Positions 30,165 to 37,956 are shown, numbered from the stretch's first letter. The stretch: DNA of 64,000 bases from Gemmobacter serpentinus (GCF_008973825.1 NZ_WCHR01000017.1:1-64000), one strand, 5' to 3'. Notes: generated by a model from the sequence alone, not told the origin. Program-made: numbers and translations.

Positions 30165-30815
30165 CTAATCCCGCAAGGCACCAATGCCGCGCAGGATGAT
30201 CTGCTTTACCGTCTCGGTCGCCTCGCGCCATTGCGCATCCGACAGCGGCTGGCCCGCGTTCAGTGTCTCGATCTGATGGCCGAAATCGGCGTAATGCTGG
30301 GTGGTGGCCCACAGCATGTAAAGCAGGTGTTCGGGATCGACCGGGGCCATCTGCCCCTCATCGATCCAGCGTTGGATCAGGGCGGCGCGCCCGCGCGTCC
30401 AGTCGCGCAGGGTGGTTTCCAGATAATCCTGAATGACCGGCGCACCATGCATCACCTCGGACGCCCAGACCTTGGAGCCGTCGGGGTGGCGGCGCGAGAT
30501 GTCCATCTTGGCCTCGATATAGGCGCCCAGCCCCTCGGCGGGGGTATCGGCCCCGTCCATCGCCTCGGCCGCTTGCAGCCAGATCTCGAAAATATCCTGC
30601 ACGACGCGGCGGTAAAGCTCTTCTTTCGTTGCAAAATAATAGTGCAGATTGGCCTTGGGCAGCCCCGCCAGATCGGCGATCAACTGCATGGTTGCGCCGC
30701 CAAACCCTGCCTCTGCAAAGACTTTTTCCGCTGCCCGCAAAATAAGCGCCTCATTCTGCGCGCGGATCTCGTTGCGTTTGAGCGGGCGGCTTGACGGGCG
30801 GGGGACCTCGGCCAT
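30165..30815 (-). CDS. rutR: TetR-family regulator, RutR-like
   Basis: RutR senses uracil in E. coli and controls pyrimidine use. The 216-residue protein has an N-terminal helix-turn-helix (KVFAEAGFGGATMQLIADLAGLPKANLHYYFATKEELY) and a RutR-type C-domain (WASEVMHGAPVIQDYL, VDPEHLLYMLWATTQHYADFG). ATG 30815 has AAAGGAG upstream. It diverges from the N-carbamoyl amidohydrolase gene, and two palindromes in the gap match the RutR consensus TTGACCA-nn-TGGTCAA. This makes autoregulation and control of the downstream catabolic operon likely. The uracil effector is inferred, not shown. Confidence 0.88.
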   Translation of the reverse strand: MAEVPRPSSRPLKRNEIRAQNEALILRAAEKVFAEAGFGGATMQLIADLAGLPKANLHYYFATKEELYRRVVQDIFEIWLQAAEAMDGADTPAEGLGAYIEAKMDISRRHPDGSKVWASEVMHGAPVIQDYLETTLRDWTRGRAALIQRWIDEGQMAPVDPEHLLYMLWATTQHYADFGHQIETLNAGQPLSDAQWREATETVKQIILRGIGALRD

Positions 30816-30849
30816 GGGCGGGACGCTCCTTTCAAGACCAGAATTTTTA

Positions 30850-30865
30850 TTGACCAGTTGGTCAG
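30850..30865. promoter_or_regulatory. RutR-box-like operator 1
   Basis: TTGACCAGTTGGTCAG matches the E. coli RutR consensus TTGACCA-nn-TGGTCAA at all but the last base. It lies 35 bases upstream of the rutR start codon in the rutR-amidohydrolase gap. Confidence 0.75.
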
Positions 30866-30882
30866 GAGGTATAGCCTTCCCC

Positions 30883-30898
30883 TTGACCATACGGTCAG
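30883..30898. promoter_or_regulatory. RutR-box-like operator 2
   Basis: TTGACCATACGGTCAG keeps the TTGACC and GGTCA arms and the same 16-base span. It is centred 33 bases (about three helical turns) from operator 1, so two dimers could sit on the same face of the DNA. The TTGACC half could overlap a -35 box. Confidence 0.7.
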
Positions 30899-30969
30899 GA
30901 AAAGATTCGCCGCAAGACCTGCAACAAGACGGGCCCCGCAAGGGATGCGGTGACAGGGAGAGCAAGCTG

Positions 30970-32220
30970 ATGCCAGCACACGGAGAGAATCTTCGTATCA
31001 ATTCCGCGCGGTTGTGGGACAGTCTGGAACGGATGGCCGAGATCGGCCCCGGCGTCGCGGGCGGCTGCAACCGTCAGACCCTGACCGATGCCGACAATGC
31101 GGGCCGCCATCTGTTCAAGGACTGGTGCGAGGCGGCAGGTATGACGATGGGCGTCGATACCATGGGCAATATGTTCTTCACCCGCCCCGGCACCGATCCC
31201 GATGCCTTGCCGGTCTATATGGGCAGCCATCTGGATACCCAGCCGACCGGCGGGCGCTATGACGGGGTGCTGGGCGTGCTTGGCGCGCTGGAGGTGGTGC
31301 GCAGCCTGAATGATCTGGGCGTGCAGACCCGCCACCCGATCGTGGTCACCAACTGGACCAATGAGGAAGGCGCGCGCTTTGCCCCGGCCATGCTGGCCTC
31401 GGGCGTTTTCGCGGGCATCCATACCGAAGATTACGCCAAAAGCCGCACCGATCTGGACGGCAAGGTGTTTGGCGACGAACTGGCGCGCATAGGCTGGGTC
31501 GGTGATGAGGTGGTCGGCGCGCGCAAGATGCACGCCATGCTGGAGCTGCATATCGAGCAGGGCCCGATCCTGGAGGCCGAGGGCAAGACCATCGGCGTCG
31601 TCACCCATGGCCAGGGCCTGTGGTGGCTTGAAATCACCCTGACCGGCAAGGATGCCCATACCGGATCGACGCCGATGAACATGCGGGTCAATGCGGGTCT
31701 CGGCATGGCGCGCATTACGGAGCGGGTGCACCAGATCGCGATGAGCCATCAGCCCGGTGCAGTCGGCGCGATCGGGCAGGTCAATGTCTTCCCCAATTCG
31801 CGCAATGTCATCCCGGGCAAGGTTGTCTTTACCGTCGATATCCGCAGCCCCGATCAGGGCAAGCTGGATGCGATGCGTGCCGAGGTGGAGCGCGCGGCGC
31901 AGGCCGTGGCGCTTGAGCTGGGCCTTGATTGCGCCATCGAGGCGGTCGGGCATTTCGATCCGGTGACCTTCGATCCGGGCTTGGTCGAGATCGTGCGCGC
32001 AAGCGCCGAGCGGCTGGGATATCCGCATATGGATATCATCTCGGGCGCGGGGCACGACGCCTGCTGGATCAACCGCGTGGCACCGACCGTGATGGTCATG
32101 TGCCCCTGTGTGGGCGGCCTGTCGCATAACGAGGCCGAGGAGATCAGCCCGGAATGGGCGGCAGCGGGCACGGATGTCTTGCTGCACGCAGTGCTGGACG
32201 TGGCGGGCGTGGTGTCCTGA
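30970..32220 (+). CDS. Zn-dependent N-carbamoyl amidohydrolase (beta-ureidopropionase / hydantoinase-carbamoylase type)
   Basis: This 416-residue M20-family amidohydrolase belongs to the group that cleaves N-carbamoyl-beta-alanine or N-carbamoyl amino acids to amino acid, CO2 and ammonia. Metal ligands are visible in GSHLDTQPTGGRYDGVLGV, TNWTNEEGARFAP and LELHIEQGPILE, with GAGHDACWINRVAP near the C-terminus. The dimerisation domain includes GKDAHTGSTPMNMR. It starts at ATG 30970 with GGGAG upstream. It is the first gene after the RutR operators and precedes the dihydropyrimidinase, giving steps three and two of reductive pyrimidine breakdown. Allantoate amidohydrolase is a related alternative. 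Confidence 0.92.
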   Translation: MPAHGENLRINSARLWDSLERMAEIGPGVAGGCNRQTLTDADNAGRHLFKDWCEAAGMTMGVDTMGNMFFTRPGTDPDALPVYMGSHLDTQPTGGRYDGVLGVLGALEVVRSLNDLGVQTRHPIVVTNWTNEEGARFAPAMLASGVFAGIHTEDYAKSRTDLDGKVFGDELARIGWVGDEVVGARKMHAMLELHIEQGPILEAEGKTIGVVTHGQGLWWLEITLTGKDAHTGSTPMNMRVNAGLGMARITERVHQIAMSHQPGAVGAIGQVNVFPNSRNVIPGKVVFTVDIRSPDQGKLDAMRAEVERAAQAVALELGLDCAIEAVGHFDPVTFDPGLVEIVRASAERLGYPHMDIISGAGHDACWINRVAPTVMVMCPCVGGLSHNEAEEISPEWAAAGTDVLLHAVLDVAGVVS

Positions 32221-32229
32221 GGGCAGGCC

Positions 32230-32274
32230 CCGGGGCGCTGCCCCGGACCCCGGGATATTTAGGAACAGATGAAA
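32230..32274 (+). repeat. Copy D of the composite intercistronic element
   Basis: A hairpin (CCGGGGC with GCCCCGG, 32230-32246) is followed by CCCC and GGGATATTTAGGAACAGATG. It fills the gap between the amidohydrolase and hydA genes and ends just before the GGGAGGGG ribosome site of hydA. Confidence 0.75.
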
Positions 32275-32287
32275 TCGGGAGGGGATC

Positions 32288-33742
32288 ATGGCCTCAACAG
32301 TGATCAAGGGCGGGACAGTGGTCACGGCGGACCTGTCCTATATGGCGGATGTGAAGGTTGAAGGCGGGGTGATCACCGAGATCGGCCCGAACCTTTCGGG
32401 AGATAAGGTTCTGGATGCGGCGGGATGCTTCATCATGCCGGGCGGGATTGATCCGCATACCCATCTGGAAATGCCTTTCATGGGCACTTATTCCGCCGAT
32501 GATTTTGAAAGCGGCACCCGGGCGGCGCTGGCAGGTGGCACCACGATGGTGGTGGATTTCATTCTGCCGGGGCAGGGTCAGGGTCTGATGGATGCGGCCA
32601 AATCCTGGCACAACAAGACCACGCGCGCGCATTGTGATTACAGTTTCCACATGGCGATCACCTGGTGGGGCGAGGCGGTCTGGCAGGGCATGGAAGACAG
32701 CGTGAAGGCGGGGATCACCTCCTTCAAGCATTTCATGGCCTATAAGGGCGCGCTGATGGTCAATGATGACGAGATGTTCGCATCCTTCCGCCGGGTGGGC
32801 GATCTGGGCGGCCTGGCCATGGTCCACGCCGAGAACGGCGATGTGGTGGCGGAGCTGACCGCAAAGCTGCTGGCCGAGGGCAACAATGGCCCCGAAGGCC
32901 ACGCCTATTCCCGCCCGCCGCAGGTGGAGGGCGAGGCCACCAACCGCGCCATCATGATCGCCGATATGGCGGGTGTGCCGCTTTATGTGGTGCATACCTC
33001 CTGTGAGGAGGCGCATGAGGCCATTCGCCGGGCGCGTCAGGCGGGCAAGCGGGTCTGGGGCGAGCCCCTGATCCAGCATCTGACGCTGGATGACAGCGAA
33101 TATTTCCATGCCGACTGGGATCATGCGGCGCGGCGCGTCATGTCGCCGCCCTTCCGCGACAAGGCGCATCAGGCCAGCCTCTGGGCCGGGTTGCAATCGG
33201 GCAGCCTGTCTTGCGTGGCGACCGACCATTGCGCCTTCACCACCGATCAGAAACGCTATGGCGTGGGGGATTTCTCGAAGATCCCGAACGGCACCGGCGG
33301 GCTTGAGGACCGGATGCCGATGCTCTGGACGCATGGGGTGAATACCGGGCGCCTGACACCGAATGAGTTCGTGGCGGTGACCAGCACCAATATCGCGAAG
33401 ATCCTGAACCTTTACCCGAAAAAGGGCGCGGTTCTGGTGGGGGCCGACGCCGATCTGGTGGTCTGGGATCCGGCGAAGGAAAAGACCATCTCGGCCAGGG
33501 CGCAGCAATCCAGCATCGATTACAACGTCTTCGAGGGGCAGGCGGTGAAGGGCCTGCCGCGCTTTACCCTGACACGCGGCCATGTGGCTGTGCAGGATGG
33601 CGAGATGCGCGGGCAGGAGGGCCATGGCCAGTTTGTCGGACGCGCGGCGCGCCCGGCGGTGAACCGGGCGCTCTCGGCCTGGAAAGACCTGACCGCACCG
33701 CGCCCGGTTCAGCGCAGCGGTATCCCGGCGACCGGGGTGTGA
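32288..33742 (+). CDS. hydA: Dihydropyrimidinase / D-hydantoinase
   Basis: The enzyme opens the ring of dihydrouracil, dihydrothymine or 5-substituted hydantoins to N-carbamoyl products. The 484-residue protein has the amidohydrolase metal motif GGIDPHTHLEMPF and the carbamylated lysine in FKHFMAYKGALM near residue 153. Further ligands are in VVHTSCEEAHEAI, and the catalytic Asp is in VATDHCAFTTDQKR near 318. A GGGAGGGG site precedes ATG 32288. Products feed the amidohydrolase encoded upstream. The reductive first step (PreT/PreA) is not encoded in this window. Confidence 0.96.
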   Translation: MASTVIKGGTVVTADLSYMADVKVEGGVITEIGPNLSGDKVLDAAGCFIMPGGIDPHTHLEMPFMGTYSADDFESGTRAALAGGTTMVVDFILPGQGQGLMDAAKSWHNKTTRAHCDYSFHMAITWWGEAVWQGMEDSVKAGITSFKHFMAYKGALMVNDDEMFASFRRVGDLGGLAMVHAENGDVVAELTAKLLAEGNNGPEGHAYSRPPQVEGEATNRAIMIADMAGVPLYVVHTSCEEAHEAIRRARQAGKRVWGEPLIQHLTLDDSEYFHADWDHAARRVMSPPFRDKAHQASLWAGLQSGSLSCVATDHCAFTTDQKRYGVGDFSKIPNGTGGLEDRMPMLWTHGVNTGRLTPNEFVAVTSTNIAKILNLYPKKGAVLVGADADLVVWDPAKEKTISARAQQSSIDYNVFEGQAVKGLPRFTLTRGHVAVQDGEMRGQEGHGQFVGRAARPAVNRALSAWKDLTAPRPVQRSGIPATGV

Positions 33743-33867
33743 CGCTGGATGGGCGCGCGTGGTTCTGCCTGCGGGCAGTCACGTTGCGGGACAAGGGTCA
33801 GGAGCGGGGGCGCAAAAGAAATCTCTTCCTGCTCCGCCCATGAGGCGAAGGTGGCTTTGGTGTTCAT
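33709..33867 (-). CDS. Candidate 52-residue small protein, antisense to the hydA end
   Basis: The ATG at 33867 is preceded by GGGAGGA at an ideal distance, one of the best ribosome sites in the window. The frame reads MNTKATFASWAEQEEISFAPPL, continues with a Pro/Arg-rich tail and overlaps the last 34 bases of hydA on the other strand. I recognise no family. It lies in the 211-base gap between hydA and the ABC ATPase gene. It could be a small protein, or a leader peptide of an antisense transcript. It may also be chance. Confidence 0.4.
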   Translation of the reverse strand: MNTKATFASWAEQEEISFAPPLLTLVPQRDCPQAEPRAPIQRHTPVAGIPLR

Positions 33868-33953
33868 GATATCCTCCCTGAATGCGTGATGATGCGGGGG
33901 ATTGGTGACAGAGATATGAAGAGCAGGGGACAGACCCCTGCCGGCGGGGTGGA

Positions 33954-34748
33954 ATGACGGACGCAAAACCCAAGGCGGTGATCGAGGCGAGGGGGCTGGA
34001 TCTGGTGTTCCAGACCGCCGACGGTCCGGTTCAGGCCCTGCGCGACGTGAACCTGAGCATCGGCAAGGGTGAATTTGTCAGCTTCATCGGGCCATCGGGC
34101 TGCGGCAAGACCACATTTCTGCGCTGTATTGCGGCGCTGGAACATCCGACGGGCGGCAGCCTGACGGTGAACGGCATGACTCCCGACGAGGCGCGTCGGA
34201 GCCGCGCCTATGGCTATGTGTTTCAGGCGGCGGGGCTTTACCCCTGGCGCAGCATTGCCGGCAATATCCGCCTGCCGCTGGAGATCATGGGGTTCTCGCG
34301 CGAGGAGCAGGACCGCCGGGTGCGCGAGGTGCTGCAACTGGTGGAGCTGGACAATTTCGGCAAGAAATTTCCGTGGCAGCTGTCGGGGGGGATGCAACAG
34401 CGCGCCTCGATCGCGCGGGCCTTGGCCTTTGACGCCGATATCCTGCTGATGGATGAGCCCTTCGGCGCGCTGGATGAGATCGTGCGCGACCGGCTGAATG
34501 AGGAATTGCTGAAACTTTGGGCGCGGACCGGCAAGACCATCGGCTTTGTCACCCATTCCATCCCGGAGGCGGTCTATCTCTCGACCAAGATCGTGGTGAT
34601 GTCGCCGCGCCCGGGCCGGATCACCGATGTGATCGACAGCCCGCTGCCGCGCGAGCGGCCTTTGGATATTCGTGACAGCCGGGAATTCATCGAAATCTCG
34701 CATCGGGTGCGCGAAGGTTTGCGGGCGGGGCATGGCGATGAAGTGTGA
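33954..34748 (+). CDS. ABC transporter ATP-binding protein (nitrate/sulfonate/pyrimidine-precursor family)
   Basis: The 264-residue ATPase powers the importer encoded by the next genes. Walker A GPSGCGKTT is near residue 47, the Q-loop region VFQAAGLYPWRS near 91, the signature LSGGMQQRASIARAL near 143 and Walker B ILLMDEPFGALDE near 163, followed by a switch His in GFVTHSIPEAV. It belongs to the SsuB/TauB/ThiZ-like group. The genomic setting suggests the substrate is a pyrimidine, hydantoin or similar ring; this is inference. Confidence 0.94.
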   Translation: MTDAKPKAVIEARGLDLVFQTADGPVQALRDVNLSIGKGEFVSFIGPSGCGKTTFLRCIAALEHPTGGSLTVNGMTPDEARRSRAYGYVFQAAGLYPWRSIAGNIRLPLEIMGFSREEQDRRVREVLQLVELDNFGKKFPWQLSGGMQQRASIARALAFDADILLMDEPFGALDEIVRDRLNEELLKLWARTGKTIGFVTHSIPEAVYLSTKIVVMSPRPGRITDVIDSPLPRERPLDIRDSREFIEISHRVREGLRAGHGDEV

Positions 34749-34768
34749 CCCTGTCATCCGCCGTGGCA

Positions 34769-34838
34769 GGGGGGCGCTCGCGCCCCCTCTTGCGCCTTTG
34801 GCGCAATTCACCCCCCGAGGATATTTCGGGGCAGAAAA
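34769..34838 (+). repeat. Copy E of the composite intercistronic element
   Basis: Hairpin 1 (GGGGGCG with CGCCCCC, 34770-34787) is followed by hairpin 2 (TTGCGCC with GGCGCAA, 34790-34806). A C-run and GAGGATATTTC at 34817-34827 come next, then a diverged end, GGGGCAGAAAATG. It fills the gap between the ATPase and first permease genes. Confidence 0.7.
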
Positions 34839-34897
34839 TGCCGGCAGGCCCGGGGATGCGACGACCGGGCGCGGGGATGATCTTCGGGGAGGGCAAT

Positions 34898-35761
34898 ATG
34901 CGTAGCATTTTGCCGATCCTGACCGTTCTGCTGGCGATTGTCGGGATCTGGTATCTGGCGGCGATCTGGATGAATGCGACCTGGGTGCGCGATCAGGCGG
35001 CGCGCGACGGGCGCGAGGTCGCATTTTCCGAGCTTGTGGTGGAGACGCTGGGGCAGGAGCGCCCGGTTCTGCCTGCGCCGCATCAGGTGGCGAAGGGGCT
35101 GTATGATGGCCTTTTCGGGCAAAAGGTGACCTCGAAACGCTCGCTGGTCTATCATGCCTGGGTGACGCTTTCGGCAACCTTGCTGGGTTTTGCCTTCGGG
35201 TCGGCTGCGGGCATCCTGCTGGCGGTCGGTATCGTCTATAACCGGGCGATGGATCTGAGCGTGATGCCCTGGGCGATTGCCAGCCAGACCATCCCGATCC
35301 TGGCCATCGCGCCGATGATTATCGTGGTGCTGAACAGCCTTGGGGTGACCGGCATCGTGCCGAAGGCGATCATCTCGGCCTATCTGTCCTTCTTCCCGGT
35401 TGTGGTTGGCATGGTGAAGGGTCTGCGCAGCCCCGATGCGATGCAGCTGGATCTGTTGCGCACATGGAATGCCAGCGATGTGCAGAGCTTCGCAAAACTG
35501 CGGCTGCCGGCCTCCATGCCCTATCTCTTTGCCTCATTGAAGGTTGGCGTTGCGGCCTCGCTGGTGGGCACCATCGTCGGCGAATTGCCGACCGGCGCCG
35601 TGGCGGGGCTTGGCTCGCGCCTGCTGTCGGGCAGCTATTACGGCCAGACGGTGCAGATCTGGGCGGCTTTATTCGCCGCGGCCATTCTGGCCGCCTCGCT
35701 CGTGGCCCTGATCGGCTGGGCGGAGCGGCTGACCCTGAAACGGATGGGGCTTGCACGATGA
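34898..35761 (+). CDS. ABC transporter permease (first)
   Basis: This is a 287-residue BPD-type inner-membrane permease. It starts at ATG 34898 (MRSILPILTVLLAIVGIWYLAAIW), with GGGAGGG upstream; the frame is open back to 34745. There are about six membrane segments, and the EAA loop, which contacts the ATPase, is in the ASDVQSFAKLRLPASMPYLFASLK region. An unusually long periplasmic loop (about 23-65) follows the first segment. The stop overlaps the next permease start by 4 bases (ATGA). Confidence 0.9.
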   Translation: MRSILPILTVLLAIVGIWYLAAIWMNATWVRDQAARDGREVAFSELVVETLGQERPVLPAPHQVAKGLYDGLFGQKVTSKRSLVYHAWVTLSATLLGFAFGSAAGILLAVGIVYNRAMDLSVMPWAIASQTIPILAIAPMIIVVLNSLGVTGIVPKAIISAYLSFFPVVVGMVKGLRSPDAMQLDLLRTWNASDVQSFAKLRLPASMPYLFASLKVGVAASLVGTIVGELPTGAVAGLGSRLLSGSYYGQTVQIWAALFAAAILAASLVALIGWAERLTLKRMGLAR

Positions 35762-36645
35762 GGGGGCTTTTCTTCATGGCCGTGCTGACCGGGGCAGGGT
35801 TTGCGGTGGATGTGCGGCTTGGGCTGATGGCGATGGTCTGGTTCGGCTTCTGGCTGATCAATGCGGGCCTGTCGGAAAGCCGCAGCCCCTGGGCGCGGCG
35901 CATCGTGCCGCTGATCTTTGGCGTCACGCTGCTGCTCCTGTGGGAAATGGCGGCGAGGCTGTTCGGGATCAGCCGGGTGATCCTGCCTGCGCCATCGGAT
36001 ATCTGGGCACAGATCGGGCAAAGCCTGCCGATCCTCTGGGCGGATTTTCTGCAGACCTTCATCAAGGGCGCGCTCAGCGGCTATCTGATCGGTTGCGGGG
36101 CTGCGGTGGCGGTCGCGGTGCTGATCGACCGCTCGCCGTTCCTGCAGCGCGGGCTTCTGCCGGTCGGCAATTTCGTGGCGGCCTTGCCGATTGTCGGCAT
36201 CGCACCGATCATGGTGATGTGGTTCGGGTTCGACTGGCATTCCAAGGCGGCGGTGGTGGTCATTATGGTGTTCTTCCCGGTGCTGGTGAACATGGTGGCG
36301 GGGCTCAAGGCCACCGATGCCATGCAGCGCGACCTGATGGCGACCTATTCGGCCAGCTACTGGCAAAGCCTGTTCAAGCTGCGCCTGCCTGCCGCCATGC
36401 CTTTCCTGTTCAACGGCCTCAAGATCGCGACCACTCTGGCGCTGATCGGGGCCATCGTTGCCGAATTTTTCGGCAGTCCCATCGTCGGCATGGGCTTTCG
36501 CATCACGGCAGAGATCGGGCGGCTTGGCCTGCCGATGATCTGGGCCGAGATTGCGGTGGCAGCCCTTGCCGGTTCGGCCTTCTACGGCGCAGTCGCGCTG
36601 ATCGAGAAGCGGGTGACCTTCTGGCACCCGTCGCAACGGCACTAG
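35758..36645 (+). CDS. ABC transporter permease (second)
   Basis: The 295-residue permease partners the previous one to form a heterodimeric channel. Six or more membrane segments are visible (for example IVPLIFGVTLLLLWEMAARL and VAALPIVGIAPIMVMWFGF). The EAA motif is in YSASYWQSLFKLRLPAAMPFLFNGLK. The start is the ATG overlapping the previous stop. A frame extending upstream to 35464 lies inside the first permease and is ignored. Confidence 0.92.
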   Translation: MRGLFFMAVLTGAGFAVDVRLGLMAMVWFGFWLINAGLSESRSPWARRIVPLIFGVTLLLLWEMAARLFGISRVILPAPSDIWAQIGQSLPILWADFLQTFIKGALSGYLIGCGAAVAVAVLIDRSPFLQRGLLPVGNFVAALPIVGIAPIMVMWFGFDWHSKAAVVVIMVFFPVLVNMVAGLKATDAMQRDLMATYSASYWQSLFKLRLPAAMPFLFNGLKIATTLALIGAIVAEFFGSPIVGMGFRITAEIGRLGLPMIWAEIAVAALAGSAFYGAVALIEKRVTFWHPSQRH

Positions 36646-36657
36646 GACAGAACGGAG

Positions 36658-36717
36658 AACCGGGCATTATCAGAACTGGGCACTAACGGAACCGGGCACA
36701 GACAGAACGGGGCGAAT
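36658..36717 (+). repeat. Tandem 16-base repeat, about 3.7 copies
   Basis: Copies are AACCGGGCATTATCAG (36658), AACTGGGCACTAACGG (36674), AACCGGGCACAGACAG (36690) and a partial AACGGGGCGAAT (36706). The array fills most of the gap between the permease stop and the substrate-binding protein start. It might be a protein-binding array, an mRNA element or slippage-derived DNA. Confidence 0.75.
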
Positions 36718-36754
36718 CCCGACAACCTGCCCAAACACATGGAGGTACTGGACG

Positions 36755-37750
36755 ATGAAATTTCTGATGACGGCAACGACTGCAATGGCCATGGCGCTTG
36801 GTGCGGGGGCGCTTGCCACCGGCGCCGCGCAGGCCGAAGATGTCACGCTGCAGTTGAAATGGGTCACGCAGGCCCAGTTCGCAGGCTATTATGTGGCCAA
36901 GGACAAGGGCTTTTATGAGGAAGAGGGCCTGAATGTCACCATCCTGCCCGGTGGCCCGGATGTGGCGCCGACCCAGGTGATTGCAGGCGGTGGTGCCGAT
37001 GTGGTGGTGGACTGGATGCCTTCGGCGCTGGCGGCCCGCGAAAAGGGTCTGGCGCTGGTCAATATCGCGCAGCCCTACAAATCATCGGGCATGATGCTGA
37101 CCTGCATGAAGGATAGCGGCGTGGCGACACCTGCCGATTTCAAGGGCAAGACGCTGGGCGTCTGGTTCGGCGGCAATGAATACCCGTTCCTGAACTGGAT
37201 GAACAAGCTGGGCCTGAAGACCGATGGCAGCGATGTGACGGTATTGAAACAGGGCTTCAACGTCGATCCGCTGCTGCAAAAGCAGGCGGCCTGCATCTCG
37301 ACCATGACCTATAACGAGTATTGGCAGGTGATCGATGCGGGTGTGAAGCCCGAGGATCTGATCACCTTCAAATATGAAGATGAGGGCGTGGCCACGCTGG
37401 AAGACGGCCTTTACGTCATGGAAGACAAGCTGAAAGATCCGGCCTTTGAAGACAAGATGGTGAAATTCGTCCGCGCCAGCATGAAAGGCTGGAAATATGC
37501 GGAAGAAAACGCCGATGAGGCCGCGATGATCGTGCTGGAGAATGACGAGACCGGCGCCCAGACCGAAAGCCATCAGAAGCGCATGATGGGTGAGGTAGCG
37601 AAACTGACCGCAGGCTCCAATGGCACGCTGGACCCCGCCGATTACGAACGCACGGTGGCGGCGTTGATGTCGGGCGGGTCGGACCCGGTGATCACCAAGG
37701 CACCGGAAGGGGCATGGACGCATCAGATCTCGGACAAGGCGCTGAACTGA
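36755..37750 (+). CDS. ABC transporter substrate-binding protein (NMT1/THI5-like)
   Basis: The 331-residue periplasmic protein has a signal peptide (MKFLMTATTAMAMALGAGALA to TGAAQA). The NMT1/THI5-like fold follows: VTLQLKWVTQAQFAGYYVAKDKGFYEEEGLNV, PTQVIAGGGADVVVDWMPSAL. Relatives bind pyrimidine-like rings such as HMP, riboflavin or hydroxymethylpyrimidine precursors. GGAGGT precedes ATG 36755. It completes the importer with the ATPase and two permeases. A pyrimidine or hydantoin ligand is inferred from the neighbouring catabolic genes. Confidence 0.94.
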   Translation: MKFLMTATTAMAMALGAGALATGAAQAEDVTLQLKWVTQAQFAGYYVAKDKGFYEEEGLNVTILPGGPDVAPTQVIAGGGADVVVDWMPSALAAREKGLALVNIAQPYKSSGMMLTCMKDSGVATPADFKGKTLGVWFGGNEYPFLNWMNKLGLKTDGSDVTVLKQGFNVDPLLQKQAACISTMTYNEYWQVIDAGVKPEDLITFKYEDEGVATLEDGLYVMEDKLKDPAFEDKMVKFVRASMKGWKYAEENADEAAMIVLENDETGAQTESHQKRMMGEVAKLTAGSNGTLDPADYERTVAALMSGGSDPVITKAPEGAWTHQISDKALN

Positions 37751-37840
37751 AGCGCCGAGCCGAGGCCTGATGCTCAACCGCTGAACAGCGCCTGAGATGC
37801 GCCGCCCCGAATATGGGTGGTGAATTGCGCGCAAAAACCG

Positions 37841-37870
37841 ACAGGCCGGGGCTATCCCGGCCTGTTTGCT
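37841..37870 (+). terminator. Rho-independent terminator of the importer operon
   Basis: A perfect 10-bp stem (ACAGGCCGGG with CCCGGCCTGT) around GCTAT is followed by TTGCTTT. It lies 90 bases after the substrate-binding protein gene. Confidence 0.85.
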
Positions 37871-37912
37871 TTGACGGACAAGCAGCGGGAATAGCTGTCG
37901 ATTTCGGGCTTT

Positions 37913-37936
37913 GTAAACTTTACCGCCATCTGTAAA
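37913..37936. promoter_or_regulatory. Candidate ScfR/PccR-type operator
   Basis: GTAAACTTTAC at 37913-37923 is an inverted repeat, and a further half-site TGTAAA lies at 37931-37936. Both are within 45 bases of the regulator start. Related short-chain acyl-CoA regulators bind TTTGCAAA-like sites, so autoregulation is plausible. Confidence 0.4.
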
Positions 37937-37956
37937 TTCTGGGGTGGAGGTGACCG

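Noticed and set aside
30649-30969. Upstream extension of the amidohydrolase frame through the RutR operators
   Set aside because: It crosses the operators and is antisense to the RutR gene; the conserved protein begins near 30970 with a ribosome site.
36658-36717. Possible CRISPR array
   Set aside because: The repeat unit is only 16 bases, directly tandem without spacers, and no cas gene is present.
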